Source: Rikenellaceae bacterium
GTDB taxonomy: Bacteria; Bacteroidota; Bacteroidia; Bacteroidales; Rikenellaceae
DNA length: 42,111 bases
Assembly: GCA_017936385.1 (NCBI GenBank)
Contig: JAGBFQ010000007.1
Span: forward strand, 1-42,111
Direction: 5' to 3'
The notes under the pieces were generated by a model. That model saw nothing but the letters and a program-made list of their open reading frames with translations. It had not been told where the DNA came from and searched no databases. A program made the translations under genes and the position numbers. This document shows positions 8,818 to 16,521 of this stretch, piece by piece. The stretch's first letter is position 1, and each line of letters opens with the position of its first letter.

Positions 8818-9495
8818 TTACATTTTATAACCTCGTTTGGTCGACATCAGAATGGTGAATGCACGTTGTATATCCTTATCACTCACCACCACCGTAAACT
8901 CGTTGGTTGTACTGATAATCTCCTTAATATTGATATTCTCCCAAGCCAACTCTTTGAAAATATGGTAGTACACACCCGGACAAAAAGCGTTCTCCGAGGG
9001 CAGTTTGATGGTTATCGACGACAGGCTTTCGGTACGCGAGATGACACTTTCCCGAGCAAAAATCGAGTCTACAAGGTCAGCTATCTGACTGCTCACCACC
9101 AAGGTTGTTTCGTTGATACCCTGCGACACCGTACAGAATATATCCTTATTGGGATTGAGCGAATCTATATGACTGAGCAATTTCTCCTGACAACTGTGCA
9201 ACGACTGCGAGTTGGCAAAAGTGTAATCCGTCAAACTCGAGCGCACAATAATGTCGCCCATATTGTCGATAATCTGTTGTACTTTGAGTCTTGTTGTTTG
9301 TTCAAGTTTTGGTACAAGTCTATTGAGTGCCATAACGATAGCACTTTCGGTCACATCTTTTCCCACACGACTTTCGACCTCGGTTTTAATCGAGCGTGCG
9401 AGTGCCGACAGGTTGATTAGACCCTCAATAAGAGCACCTTCGAGGAAAGGTTTGTTTTTCACGACCTCTTCGACCGCATTGGGTATGGTTAGCAT
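8818..9495 (-). CDS. ACT-domain-containing regulatory-type protein
   Basis: The 225-residue protein starts at ATG 9495. The N-terminal half (1-105) is helical (PNAVEEVVKNKPFLEGALIE), reminiscent of a winged-helix or small helical regulatory domain. The C-terminal half carries two ACT-like beta-alpha-beta-beta-alpha-beta units, with ITIKLPSENAFCPGVYYHIF, INIKEIISTTNEFTVVVSDK and a terminal AFTILMSTKRGYKM, as in aspartokinase regulatory domains. No kinase domain is present. Such proteins are conserved in Bacteroidetes and sometimes mis-annotated as aspartate kinase. A role in sensing an amino acid or other small molecule is inference. It is the first gene of the run ending at the MG2 gene. Confidence 0.7.
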   Translation of the reverse strand: MLTIPNAVEEVVKNKPFLEGALIEGLINLSALARSIKTEVESRVGKDVTESAIVMALNRLVPKLEQTTRLKVQQIIDNMGDIIVRSSLTDYTFANSQSLHSCQEKLLSHIDSLNPNKDIFCTVSQGINETTLVVSSQIADLVDSIFARESVISRTESLSSITIKLPSENAFCPGVYYHIFKELAWENINIKEIISTTNEFTVVVSDKDIQRAFTILMSTKRGYKM

Positions 9496-9663
9496 AGGTT
9501 TGGAGTTTTGTAATTTTCCTTCTCTTGTTGAAATATATTTTCAAACAGCAAAAAAAACAAAAAAACTTCAGTTTTCCAACAAATCGTCCAACTTTTTACA
9601 CAAAAAGTCACAAGGTGTTAAAAAATTACAGCTACTATCATCTTACTCCTCCACTCCCCCCCC

Positions 9664-9705
9664 AAAAAAAACAAGGCCGCTCAGCAAAATTGCCAAACAG
9701 CCCTG
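9664..9705 (-). terminator. Intrinsic terminator of yajC
   Basis: On the minus strand, starting 26 nt after the yajC stop, a 15-bp stem (9705-9691 with 9686-9672) pairs along its full length if G-U wobbles are counted. It has a 4-nt loop and is followed by eight T residues (9671-9664). The rest of the 9496-9731 gap holds an A/T-rich stretch with poly-A runs and one C8 run, and no gene that I can support. Confidence 0.75.
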
Positions 9706-9731
9706 TGTGTGCGGTATACCACCGTGCAGAT

Positions 9732-10040
9732 TTACTTGTCGCTGGGGTCACGCATGATAGCACTTTTATCCACGCGGATAGTGCAGTTGTTGTCAACCTC
9801 CATCAGTACGTAGTGCTCTTTAACCTCCTTAACGGTTCCATAGATACCGCCGGCGGTTACGATTTTCTGACCTTTGGTCAGCGACTCACGGAATTTGTTA
9901 AGTTCCTTTTGTTGTTTTTGTTGAGGGCGAATCATGAAAAGCCACATAACAACAAAAATCAACACCATCATGATAATCATCGACCACGAGCTACCTTGTT
10001 GAGGAGCAGCAGCCTGCATTGCGATAAACAAGTTGTTCAT
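9732..10040 (-). CDS. yajC: Preprotein translocase subunit YajC
   Basis: This 102-residue single-pass inner-membrane protein associates with SecDF in the Sec translocon. It has a short N-terminal tail, one transmembrane segment (about 21-39, MIIMMVLIFVVMWLFMI), the family-typical RPQQKQQKELNKF just after it, and the cytosolic LTKGQKIVTAGGIYGTVKEV barrel-like domain. Length is normal. It has its own promoter at 10080-10111 and terminator at 9664-9705, although it also lies 89 nt downstream of the DUF1573 lipoprotein gene in the nusB cluster. Confidence 0.95.
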   Translation of the reverse strand: MNNLFIAMQAAAPQQGSSWSMIIMMVLIFVVMWLFMIRPQQKQQKELNKFRESLTKGQKIVTAGGIYGTVKEVKEHYVLMEVDNNCTIRVDKSAIMRDPSDK

Positions 10041-10079
10041 ATTTTTTCTGTTTTAATAATTTGTTCTTAAAATACTACG

Positions 10080-10111
10080 CAAAAGTAGTGCTTTTCGCAC
10101 TTTTTTCCAAA
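10080..10111 (-). promoter_or_regulatory. Consensus Bacteroidetes promoter upstream of yajC
   Basis: On the minus strand TTTG (10111-10108), a 20-nt spacer, and TACTTTTG (10087-10080) match the -33/-7 consensus exactly. The predicted start lies near 10075, about 35 nt before the yajC ATG. Confidence 0.75.
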
Positions 10112-10129
10112 TTCCGCGCCTGAGCGCGC

Positions 10130-10600
10130 CTATTTGACCTCCATTCGGAACACTATGTCGTATTTGGCACCCGACGACAAAACCCAATTCACACGGTGCA
10201 TCCACAGCCCGTTTCGGCCATCCGTATGAATCTCCAATCGACACCTATCGGCAGTTCCCACGGCCCACGGTTTGGTTGAATACTCGGCTGTCACACAGCC
10301 ACATCCCGTTTCGCACGCTATGATTGACAATGGCTCGGTGGTTTGGTTTTCTATCGAGAATTCATACAACAAGGTTTGCCCTTGCCCCACTCGACCCAAA
10401 TTAACGGTATCGGTTCGGGTTTCATCCGCCACGACCTCAACCACGGGCATTAAAATGCGCGGCGTCTGATTTGCTTTATCTCTCTTTGCGGCACACCCTA
10501 CTAACGTCAAGCACGCAAGAATTATTGCTCCCGCTTTCGTTATCACCTTCGTTATCGCCCCGGTTATCGCTCTGGTTACTACCCCAACGCCTATTCTCAT
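10130..10600 (-). CDS. DUF1573 lipoprotein
   Basis: The 156-residue protein has a lipoprotein signal peptide ending in a lipobox (LTLVGC, Cys36) and a C-terminal immunoglobulin-like DUF1573 domain. The DUF1573 features are the DTVNLGRVGQGQTLLYEFSI strand and the IIACETGCGCVTAEYSTKPW segment with its cysteine pair. It is probably anchored in the envelope with a periplasmic or surface domain of unknown function. The n-region of the signal peptide is unusually long (about 20 residues) and is encoded by a 12-nt tandem repeat that gives TRAI-TGAI-TKVI-TKAG. It begins 5 nt after the nusB stop, so the two genes are co-transcribed. Confidence 0.85.
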   Translation of the reverse strand: MRIGVGVVTRAITGAITKVITKAGAIILACLTLVGCAAKRDKANQTPRILMPVVEVVADETRTDTVNLGRVGQGQTLLYEFSIENQTTEPLSIIACETGCGCVTAEYSTKPWAVGTADRCRLEIHTDGRNGLWMHRVNWVLSSGAKYDIVFRMEVK

Positions 10601-10605
10601 ATCGT

Positions 10606-11547
10606 TTATTGGAGTCCGCGGCCGGTTTTGACAATGGTTCCGTCAGCCATGAGCTCGTTTTTCATGCGGTCGAGCACTCCATTAATAAATACGTTGCTAC
10701 CGGGCGAGCTGTAATATTTCGAGATTTCGATATATTCGTCCAACGTAACCTTGGCAGGAATTTCATCAAACTCCTTCAACTCGGTCAACGCTGTGGTCAT
10801 AATCAGGTTGTCCATAAAAGCAATACGCTCCACGTCCCAATTGACGATAAAACGCTCAACGGTAGCCACATTCTCCTTGTAGTTACGCGCTGCACGCGCA
10901 AACAACGTCTTGGCAAAAGTCCAATCATCCTCACTCTTGAACTCCGGCAGCACAGGAATATCCTCCTGCATTGCGCGACAATCCTCCAACGTGCGCACCA
11001 CCATTATCAAAGCCGCACCAAGGTCGTCGTTCCACATGATAGATTGCTCTTCCAACACACTCTCCAGCATTTCGCTATCTTCGACAGCCTCCGACATAAA
11101 GAACGCCTTTACAACTGCAACATCGCCTTTGAACGAGCGGTTTTCGTTGGACATATAGTTCTTGTAATACGAGCTCTCGGTCATTGCATTGTACATATCG
11201 CGTATCAACTCCGGGTAGGCACTCCATCCCAGACGATGCGCCTGCACAAAGTCGTTAATAACCTCACTTTGCTCGATGCGGTCTATAAGTTTGTTGTCGA
11301 TAAATTTGGTATTGGGATTGAGTTCTTCGGCGGTTGGCAGCTGTTTACGTCGTCCAATTTCGATACGCTGTTCGGCATATCGTCTCACTTCGACAATCAG
11401 CCACAGCATTTGGAAGTACAATTCATAAGCCTTGTCGACGGAATATCGCAGGTTTTTGAGTGAAACTTCAACTTTCTCCACCTCTCCTTGAATGTGTGCA
11501 TAGAGTGATTTTACAACCTTAATTCGCAATAGACGTCGGCTCAACAT
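10606..11547 (-). CDS. nusB: Transcription antitermination factor NusB (long Bacteroidetes form)
   Basis: NusB binds boxA RNA with NusE/S10 and supports rRNA antitermination. From ATG 11547 the protein is 313 residues; I chose this start because an earlier Met at 11628 would lie upstream of the promoter. Only the C-terminal part (about 180-310) is the classical NusB fold, seen in VERFIVNWDVERIAFMDNLI and VTLDEYIEISKYYSSPGSNV followed by FINGVLDRM. The N-terminal helical extension (MLSRRLLRIKVVKSLYAHIQ...) is typical of Bacteroidetes NusB. It heads the nusB-DUF1573-yajC cluster. Confidence 0.93.
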   Translation of the reverse strand: MLSRRLLRIKVVKSLYAHIQGEVEKVEVSLKNLRYSVDKAYELYFQMLWLIVEVRRYAEQRIEIGRRKQLPTAEELNPNTKFIDNKLIDRIEQSEVINDFVQAHRLGWSAYPELIRDMYNAMTESSYYKNYMSNENRSFKGDVAVVKAFFMSEAVEDSEMLESVLEEQSIMWNDDLGAALIMVVRTLEDCRAMQEDIPVLPEFKSEDDWTFAKTLFARAARNYKENVATVERFIVNWDVERIAFMDNLIMTTALTELKEFDEIPAKVTLDEYIEISKYYSSPGSNVFINGVLDRMKNELMADGTIVKTGRGLQ

Positions 11548-11572
11548 AATTTCAATCTTTAAAATTCGGTTG

Positions 11573-11603
11573 CAAATATACGAAATAAAAGTACAACATC
11601 CAA
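11573..11603 (-). promoter_or_regulatory. Promoter of nusB
   Basis: On the minus strand TTG (11603-11601), a 20-nt spacer and TATATTTG (11580-11573) fit the consensus. The predicted start near 11568 gives a leader of about 20 nt before ATG 11547. Confidence 0.65.
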
Positions 11604-11689
11604 TCCCGCCCCACAAATTAATGCACAAATAAAGCCTCTGAAAAAAATATTCTCCAAAGGCCTTAAACTACTTAAACTCTCTAAATACC

Positions 11690-12568
11690 CTAAAAACTAT
11701 ACGCATAGCTTACACCGAGCATGTGCGAGAATTCGCGCTCGCGTGTTACGCTAAACTCCTTGAAGTTCTTTGCGTAGTTTTTGTTTAGGTGAATATCGCG
11801 TCCGATGTCGTAATCGAAACGATAGTAGACTTTTATACTGTTACGCTTGTCAAAACGATAGCTGAAACCTGCAACGGCTCGCACGTTGTTGATATATTGT
11901 CCCGACCAATCTACGCTGTATCCGGGATTTTTCACATAGTTCAGACGATATACCTCGTTGAGAGTTTCGTTGGGGTCGATTGCGTTCAGCGTGTTGAACA
12001 TCTCGGTGTAGGCATAAATCTCAAACGGTTTCGAGTTAAAGTCATACTCCACCTGCAAGCGTGTGCGCAGTTCGCAAAAGTTACGAACCTTCTCCAATGT
12101 ATTGATTGAATCTGTACGTACGGTCAACTCGGGGCGTACGCGCAACGAGAATTTCCAATTCGAAACCTTGTACGAACCCACCGCCTCGACAATCACAACA
12201 TGCCGATGTTCCCAGTAGTTTTTCCAAGCGGTACTCTCTTTGCCATCTTTGAGGTATGCACGGTAGAAATATCCACCGCCCACTTTCACATAGTCACATA
12301 TTTTGTACGACAACTTTCCGCCTACTTCGATAAGTCGCAGGTGATTGACACCCGAACGGAAGTTGTTCATCTCCTTGAGTCGCACCTCTGCCTCGGCACT
12401 CAAATGGAGTCCTCGCGCGAGTTTTTTCTCCACCTCGCCACCAAACGACATCAACGCACCGCGCGACAAGGTTACCGAATCACTCTTGAAGTATTCGGGA
12501 ACTTGTGCCACGGCCGAAGCAACGCTCAGACACAACGCCGCAAGGAGTACACCCCAACGTTTAGCCAT
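11690..12568 (-). CDS. DUF2490 outer-membrane beta-barrel protein
   Basis: The 292-residue protein has a cleavable signal peptide (AALCLSVASAVAQ) and then alternating amphipathic beta strands throughout, ending in an aromatic C-terminus (MLGVSYAYSF) typical of outer-membrane barrels. The pattern and length match DUF2490. The start overlaps the end of the DUF4956 gene by 8 nt, so it is the last gene of the VTC/DUF4956 cluster. Context suggests an outer-membrane component serving the product of that cluster, which is inference. No ligand can be read from the sequence. Confidence 0.8.
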   Translation of the reverse strand: MAKRWGVLLAALCLSVASAVAQVPEYFKSDSVTLSRGALMSFGGEVEKKLARGLHLSAEAEVRLKEMNNFRSGVNHLRLIEVGGKLSYKICDYVKVGGGYFYRAYLKDGKESTAWKNYWEHRHVVIVEAVGSYKVSNWKFSLRVRPELTVRTDSINTLEKVRNFCELRTRLQVEYDFNSKPFEIYAYTEMFNTLNAIDPNETLNEVYRLNYVKNPGYSVDWSGQYINNVRAVAGFSYRFDKRNSIKVYYRFDYDIGRDIHLNKNYAKNFKEFSVTREREFSHMLGVSYAYSF

Positions 12569-13277
12569 TATACTGATTGACTTTGGTAATGTTGTTGATT
12601 GTATTTGTTTCGCCCTTTTCGAGGTGGTAGTACACCTTCACAAAGGCCACGTCACGCAGGAAATCAACGTGTCCCACCTCTGCTTTGTCGATTTTCAGAC
12701 CCAGACGTTGCTCCAAATCGGCAATCATCTCGTCCTTACGTTCGGGGGTAATAAGTTCGATTTTGTCATACAGCACCAATTTCGAGGTTTGATGCTTGAG
12801 CAGTTTTTGGTTCTCCAACAGCCCCATCAACAACAGCAACAACGCATTACCCACAACCAAATCGGTATAAGGGATATTGAGTGCCAAACCGTTGATAACC
12901 GAGGTACCGATGATTACGAACAGGTAGGTCATCTCGCGGATAGGCACCGTTTCGGTTCGGTAACGAATCACACCGAAAATTGCAAACAGACCCAGCGTCA
13001 GACCGATTCCCAGTTTAACATTCTCCATCAGGAAAATCAGCAGGAACATCACCGCCGAGAACAACATGAATGTCACGTAATAATCTCTGCGGCGCGACTT
13101 TTTGTAATAGAAGAATTGCACTATAATCCAGCTAACCAACAAGTTGAACGCAAAGCGAATCAACAGATTGAGCAGACTGTCGGCCTGGAACAGCGGGGTT
13201 CCCAGGAATGTTGCGACCGAGGCACCTTCGCCAAATTCGGCAGCAATCGAGGGGTCGAATTCAGGATAATTTTCCAT
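12561..13277 (-). CDS. DUF4956 membrane protein, partner of the VTC-domain protein
   Basis: The 238-residue protein has about four transmembrane segments between residues 35 and 150, including LLVSWIIVQFFYY, YVTFMLFSAVMFLLIFLME and the conserved GLFAIFGVIRYRTETVPIRE motif. It ends in a cytosolic alpha/beta domain (about 165-238, KIELITPERKDEMIADLEQR). DUF4956 proteins are commonly encoded beside VTC-domain proteins in bacteria. A role as membrane channel or platform for polyphosphate or another polyanion is inferred from that association only. It starts 2 nt after the VTC gene and overlaps the DUF2490 gene. Confidence 0.85.
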   Translation of the reverse strand: MENYPEFDPSIAAEFGEGASVATFLGTPLFQADSLLNLLIRFAFNLLVSWIIVQFFYYKKSRRRDYYVTFMLFSAVMFLLIFLMENVKLGIGLTLGLFAIFGVIRYRTETVPIREMTYLFVIIGTSVINGLALNIPYTDLVVGNALLLLLMGLLENQKLLKHQTSKLVLYDKIELITPERKDEMIADLEQRLGLKIDKAEVGHVDFLRDVAFVKVYYHLEKGETNTINNITKVNQYNG

Positions 13278-13279
13278 AG

Positions 13280-14062
13280 TTATAGTTTTTCGTTTGTTAT
13301 TTTCTCAATTTTACGAAGTTTCACCTTAAATCGGTTATTCTTGGCCGAGGCATTGGTCAGAGCCGTGCCGATACAACATTTGCTGATTTTGTTGGGGTGG
13401 ATTCTGAGTTCTCGCAGGATGAGTTTCATATCCGAATGGCACATTCCGTCCTGCTTGAGTTCAATAATCATCAGTTTCGAAGGACGGGCTTTGGTGCCGC
13501 TTGCCACATGCTCAAATTCCAAGTTTAGGTCAATGGTCAGTCGTTCGGTCTTAGCCTTATTTACCAACGTGATGCGGTCGAAACGGGTTGCAACATTGGG
13601 CACTAACTCCCCCGCCGGGAACATCGAACGTTCGCCCAAAAACTCCATTGCCTCCGCATTACCGTGGAAATTGAAGAATGTCTGACGGTCGATTTTGATG
13701 CGTTTCTTTTTGGTACGTCCCTTGTTGGTTTTGTTCTTCACCTCGAGGAACGACAAGTCAGACTCGACGTAAGTACGCGTACGCACCTTTTGACGACGCA
13801 GTTTGCGGTTGTGGTGCATCGTGTACATCTTCAAGTCGGGAGTATCAAAATAGAGTGTGTCATAACGAGCTACACGCACCCCATCAATCGACTGGACGCG
13901 ATACTTGTCGAGTGCCATATTCAGAATAGGCACCAGACTATCACTGCTTGCAATATACTTGGTATCAATGCGATTCATCAACTTGATGGAACTCATCTCC
14001 GACAAGTCGATAGTCTGCATTTGCTCCCATACAGGCAGTTTATTAAGCTCCGAGACCGCCAT
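13280..14062 (-). CDS. VTC-domain polyphosphate polymerase-like protein
   Basis: The 260-residue protein matches the VTC domain, the tunnel-shaped catalytic domain of the yeast vacuolar polyphosphate polymerase Vtc4. Recognisable pieces are SIKLMNRIDTKYIASSD near 25-41, YDTLYFDTPDLKMY, the basic strand KLRRQKVRTRTYVES, FLEVKNKTNKGRTKKKRIKI, and the C-terminal MIIELKQDG and KCCIGTAL blocks. The charged tunnel residues (Lys/Arg on strands, and Glu in IELK) are present. The likely reaction is polyphosphate synthesis from ATP in the cytosol near the DUF4956 membrane protein; activity is inferred from the family. Its ATG shares a base with the upstream stop (TAATG). Confidence 0.85.
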   Translation of the reverse strand: MAVSELNKLPVWEQMQTIDLSEMSSIKLMNRIDTKYIASSDSLVPILNMALDKYRVQSIDGVRVARYDTLYFDTPDLKMYTMHHNRKLRRQKVRTRTYVESDLSFLEVKNKTNKGRTKKKRIKIDRQTFFNFHGNAEAMEFLGERSMFPAGELVPNVATRFDRITLVNKAKTERLTIDLNLEFEHVASGTKARPSKLMIIELKQDGMCHSDMKLILRELRIHPNKISKCCIGTALTNASAKNNRFKVKLRKIEKITNEKL

Positions 14063-14490
14063 TATTCCGAATCCGAGAAGATGTATTCAAACACTTTGAC
14101 GCTATACAATTTGCCGTTGGGCAGGTAGTTGTATTGTTTACGTTTTGTACCGTCGCTATTGTACTCATATTTGCGAATTCGAGTGGGTCTGTTGCGGTCA
14201 TCATAAACGATTTCTTTCGACACTTTGCCCGTCGTTTCGTCGTATTCGCAAGTCACGCGCTCCACTTGTCCGTAGTTGCTAAACTCGATTTCTTCGACCT
14301 TGCGTCCCTGGTCATCATAGACGGTCAAGTGGTCAAGCCATTTGGTTTTGGCTTTGCTGTCGGTGTTCCACTCCTTGACGGTAAGGTTTTTGCGTCGTTC
14401 GCGTTTGGCAAGTTGTTCGGGAGTAAGTTGCGCGTATGCTGCACTCACACTCACAAGCATAATCACCAGGGTAAGTAGACGTTGTTTCAT
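14062..14490 (-). CDS. Small secreted YD-repeat-like protein
   Basis: The 142-residue protein starts with a clear signal peptide (MKQRLLTLVIMLVSVSAAYA). The mature part has short repeated beta-hairpin units of the YD/MORN-like type seen in Bacteroidetes periplasmic proteins (YDDQGRKVEEIEFSNYGQVE, YDDRNRPTRIRKYEYNSDGT, YLPNGKLYSVKVFEY). It is first in the VTC cluster: a promoter lies at 14533-14563 and its stop overlaps the VTC start by one base. The function is unknown. A periplasmic role beside the polyphosphate proteins is inferred only from position. Confidence 0.75.
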   Translation of the reverse strand: MKQRLLTLVIMLVSVSAAYAQLTPEQLAKRERRKNLTVKEWNTDSKAKTKWLDHLTVYDDQGRKVEEIEFSNYGQVERVTCEYDETTGKVSKEIVYDDRNRPTRIRKYEYNSDGTKRKQYNYLPNGKLYSVKVFEYIFSDSE

Positions 14491-14532
14491 ATTGACATAA
14501 ATAGTTTTAGGCAGTTTGTTTCAAAATTATTA

Positions 14533-14563
14533 CAAAGTTACAAACTTTTTTTGAAATTACAAG
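14533..14563 (-). promoter_or_regulatory. Promoter of the VTC/DUF4956/DUF2490 cluster
   Basis: On the minus strand CTTG (14563-14560), a 19-nt spacer and TAACTTTG (14540-14533) match the consensus. The start near 14528 leaves a leader of about 38 nt before ATG 14490. Confidence 0.68.
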
Positions 14564-14606
14564 TTTCAAGTCTATCCCCCTTATTGATTTCCGCTCTTTT
14601 CACAAA

Positions 14607-14642
14607 AAAAAGAGCCGCCAGACAACTCTGACAGCTCTTTTT
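14607..14642 (-). terminator. Terminator downstream of the GH2 gene
   Basis: A 9-bp stem AAAAAGAGC (14607-14615) / GCTCTTTTT (14634-14642) contains an inner CAGA/TCTG pairing. On the minus strand the stem is followed by a T run (14606-14604). It separates the glycosidase genes from the VTC cluster. Confidence 0.75.
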
Positions 14643-14671
14643 GTTCCATTTTACAAACGATTAACCGTTCT

Positions 14672-16510
14672 CTATTTCTTGCTTTTGGCTGTTTTTGCAG
14701 CTTGCTCCTCGGCGGTCGGCATTTCGAAAATCTCTTTGATAATCTTCATATCGAACTTGGCCGAACGGTCATAGAAATAGATACCGTTTTGCTCTTGCTC
14801 AACGTCGGTCAACTGCGTGTAGCAGAAACCGCAAATGTTGGGATTCGACACAATGGCTTCAACCTGACCTTTCAGACGAGCATAGAACTCCTCCAACGAT
14901 TTGGGAGGTGCGCCATAACCCCACGATTGGGTCTCGACGTTATCCTTCTGTTGCGAAGGATTCCACTTGATACCTCCGAACTCATCCACGAAATAGGGTT
15001 GGCCGCTGTATTTCACCTCTTTGAAGGGTGCTTGGCCAAGGTATTTCGGATAGCCGTTTTCGTCGAACTCAAGTTGTTTTTTGAGTCTGGCAGGGTCTTG
15101 TGTGTAAGTGTGAACTGTCCAGATGTCGGTAGAGTGAATTGCACCACCACTGACCGAGTTACAAAGACGAGTCGGGTCGATGGTATTAATCATTGCCGTC
15201 AATTCGTCGTTGAAACGCCAGAAGGTCTCTTGAGGTTTCAGTCCCCACGCCTCGTTCAGCGGAGTCCAGCCGATAATCGACGGGTGGTTGTAGTCGCGGT
15301 TGATATTGTCGGCCATCTCTTTCAGCAAGGTGCGTGTTGCCACGGGGTCAACGCGGTTGCTACCCCAGTCGCTTGCCTCACCGAAAGTGACGTAACCAAG
15401 CACGTCGGCCCAATAGTGGAAACGCTCCTCAAACACCTTTTGATGCAGACGTGCGCCATTGAAACCACTCGCTTTGCTCAACACAATATCATTCTTGAGA
15501 GCCTCATCGCTGGGGGCGGTCCACACACCATCGGGATAGAAACCTTGGTCGAGCACAGTACGCAAATAGAAGGGCTCGTTGTTCAAGAAGAGTTTGCGAC
15601 CCTCCCAATGAATCTTACGCAGACCGGCATAGGATTTCACCTCGTCGATGGTTTTTCCATCAGCCGACACGGTGCGCAACACAACGTCATAGAGGAAAGG
15701 TGATTCGGGGCTCCAAAGTTTAGCCTTTTTGACAGGTAGAACCACAATCGACGAGTTCGAAGCAACAACGGTCTTTGCAGCCACTTTCTTCTTACCGTCC
15801 ATCAGTTCAACCACAAGGGTTTGACCACTCTCCAAGCCATAGAACTCGGGCTCTACAACGAATTGCGAGTTGTCCACATCGGGAGTTATACGTGCGCGAC
15901 GCAGACCATTGTGAGCCACAGCCTCCATCCATACGGTTTGCCAAATACCCGTGGTGCGGGTATAGAAACAACCATACGACTCACGCGAGCTCTGTTTACC
16001 CGAGGGTTGTTTGCTCCAATTGGAGAACTTATCCTCGGCATAAACTGTGATTTCGGCCACTTGACCGGCTTTCACAAACGGAGTTACATCAAACGAGAAC
16101 GACGAAGTACCTCCCTCGTGCGAGCTCACATACACGCCGTCAATCCAAACCTCGCACAGAAAATCCACAGCACCGAAGTTAAGCATAATTTTCTTGCCGG
16201 CCCATTCGCTCGGGATATTCACTGTGCGTTTATACCAAACGGCATCCATGTGGTTCGTGTTGCCCACACCCGAGAGTTTGCTCTCGGGTGCGAACGGCAC
16301 GATAATCTTGTCGCTCAAACGAGCGTCCGATTCATAAAGTTTGTTTTGTTTGCCCTCGAATTTCGAGTCAATCTGGAACTGCCATTCGCCGTTCAGATTA
16401 ATCCACTCGCTACGCTCAAATTGCGGACGGGGATACTCTGCTCTCGGCGTCGAGGCTAACAGCGACACGCAACTGACAAGGGCGGCCAAAAATAACAGTG
16501 TTTTTTTCAT
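14672..16510 (-). CDS. Glycoside hydrolase family 2 enzyme (beta-galactosidase/glucuronidase type)
   Basis: The 612-residue secreted enzyme has a signal peptide (MKKTLLFLAALVSCVSLLA). The N-terminal GH2 sugar-binding jelly roll covers about 25-200 (WYKRTVNIPSEWAGKKIMLN, DFLCEVWIDGVYVSSHEGG), then an Ig-like domain to about 300, and a TIM barrel. The predicted acid/base is Glu420 in IIGWTPLNEAWG and the nucleophile Glu510 in PYFVDEFGG. It lacks the C-terminal domains of large LacZ enzymes. Substrate specificity cannot be assigned: beta-galactoside, beta-glucuronide and beta-mannoside are all possible. It starts 11 nt after the GH97 gene, so the pair probably acts on one glycan. Confidence 0.9.
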   Translation of the reverse strand: MKKTLLFLAALVSCVSLLASTPRAEYPRPQFERSEWINLNGEWQFQIDSKFEGKQNKLYESDARLSDKIIVPFAPESKLSGVGNTNHMDAVWYKRTVNIPSEWAGKKIMLNFGAVDFLCEVWIDGVYVSSHEGGTSSFSFDVTPFVKAGQVAEITVYAEDKFSNWSKQPSGKQSSRESYGCFYTRTTGIWQTVWMEAVAHNGLRRARITPDVDNSQFVVEPEFYGLESGQTLVVELMDGKKKVAAKTVVASNSSIVVLPVKKAKLWSPESPFLYDVVLRTVSADGKTIDEVKSYAGLRKIHWEGRKLFLNNEPFYLRTVLDQGFYPDGVWTAPSDEALKNDIVLSKASGFNGARLHQKVFEERFHYWADVLGYVTFGEASDWGSNRVDPVATRTLLKEMADNINRDYNHPSIIGWTPLNEAWGLKPQETFWRFNDELTAMINTIDPTRLCNSVSGGAIHSTDIWTVHTYTQDPARLKKQLEFDENGYPKYLGQAPFKEVKYSGQPYFVDEFGGIKWNPSQQKDNVETQSWGYGAPPKSLEEFYARLKGQVEAIVSNPNICGFCYTQLTDVEQEQNGIYFYDRSAKFDMKIIKEIFEMPTAEEQAAKTAKSKK

Positions 16511-16521
16511 CGATATTCAGA

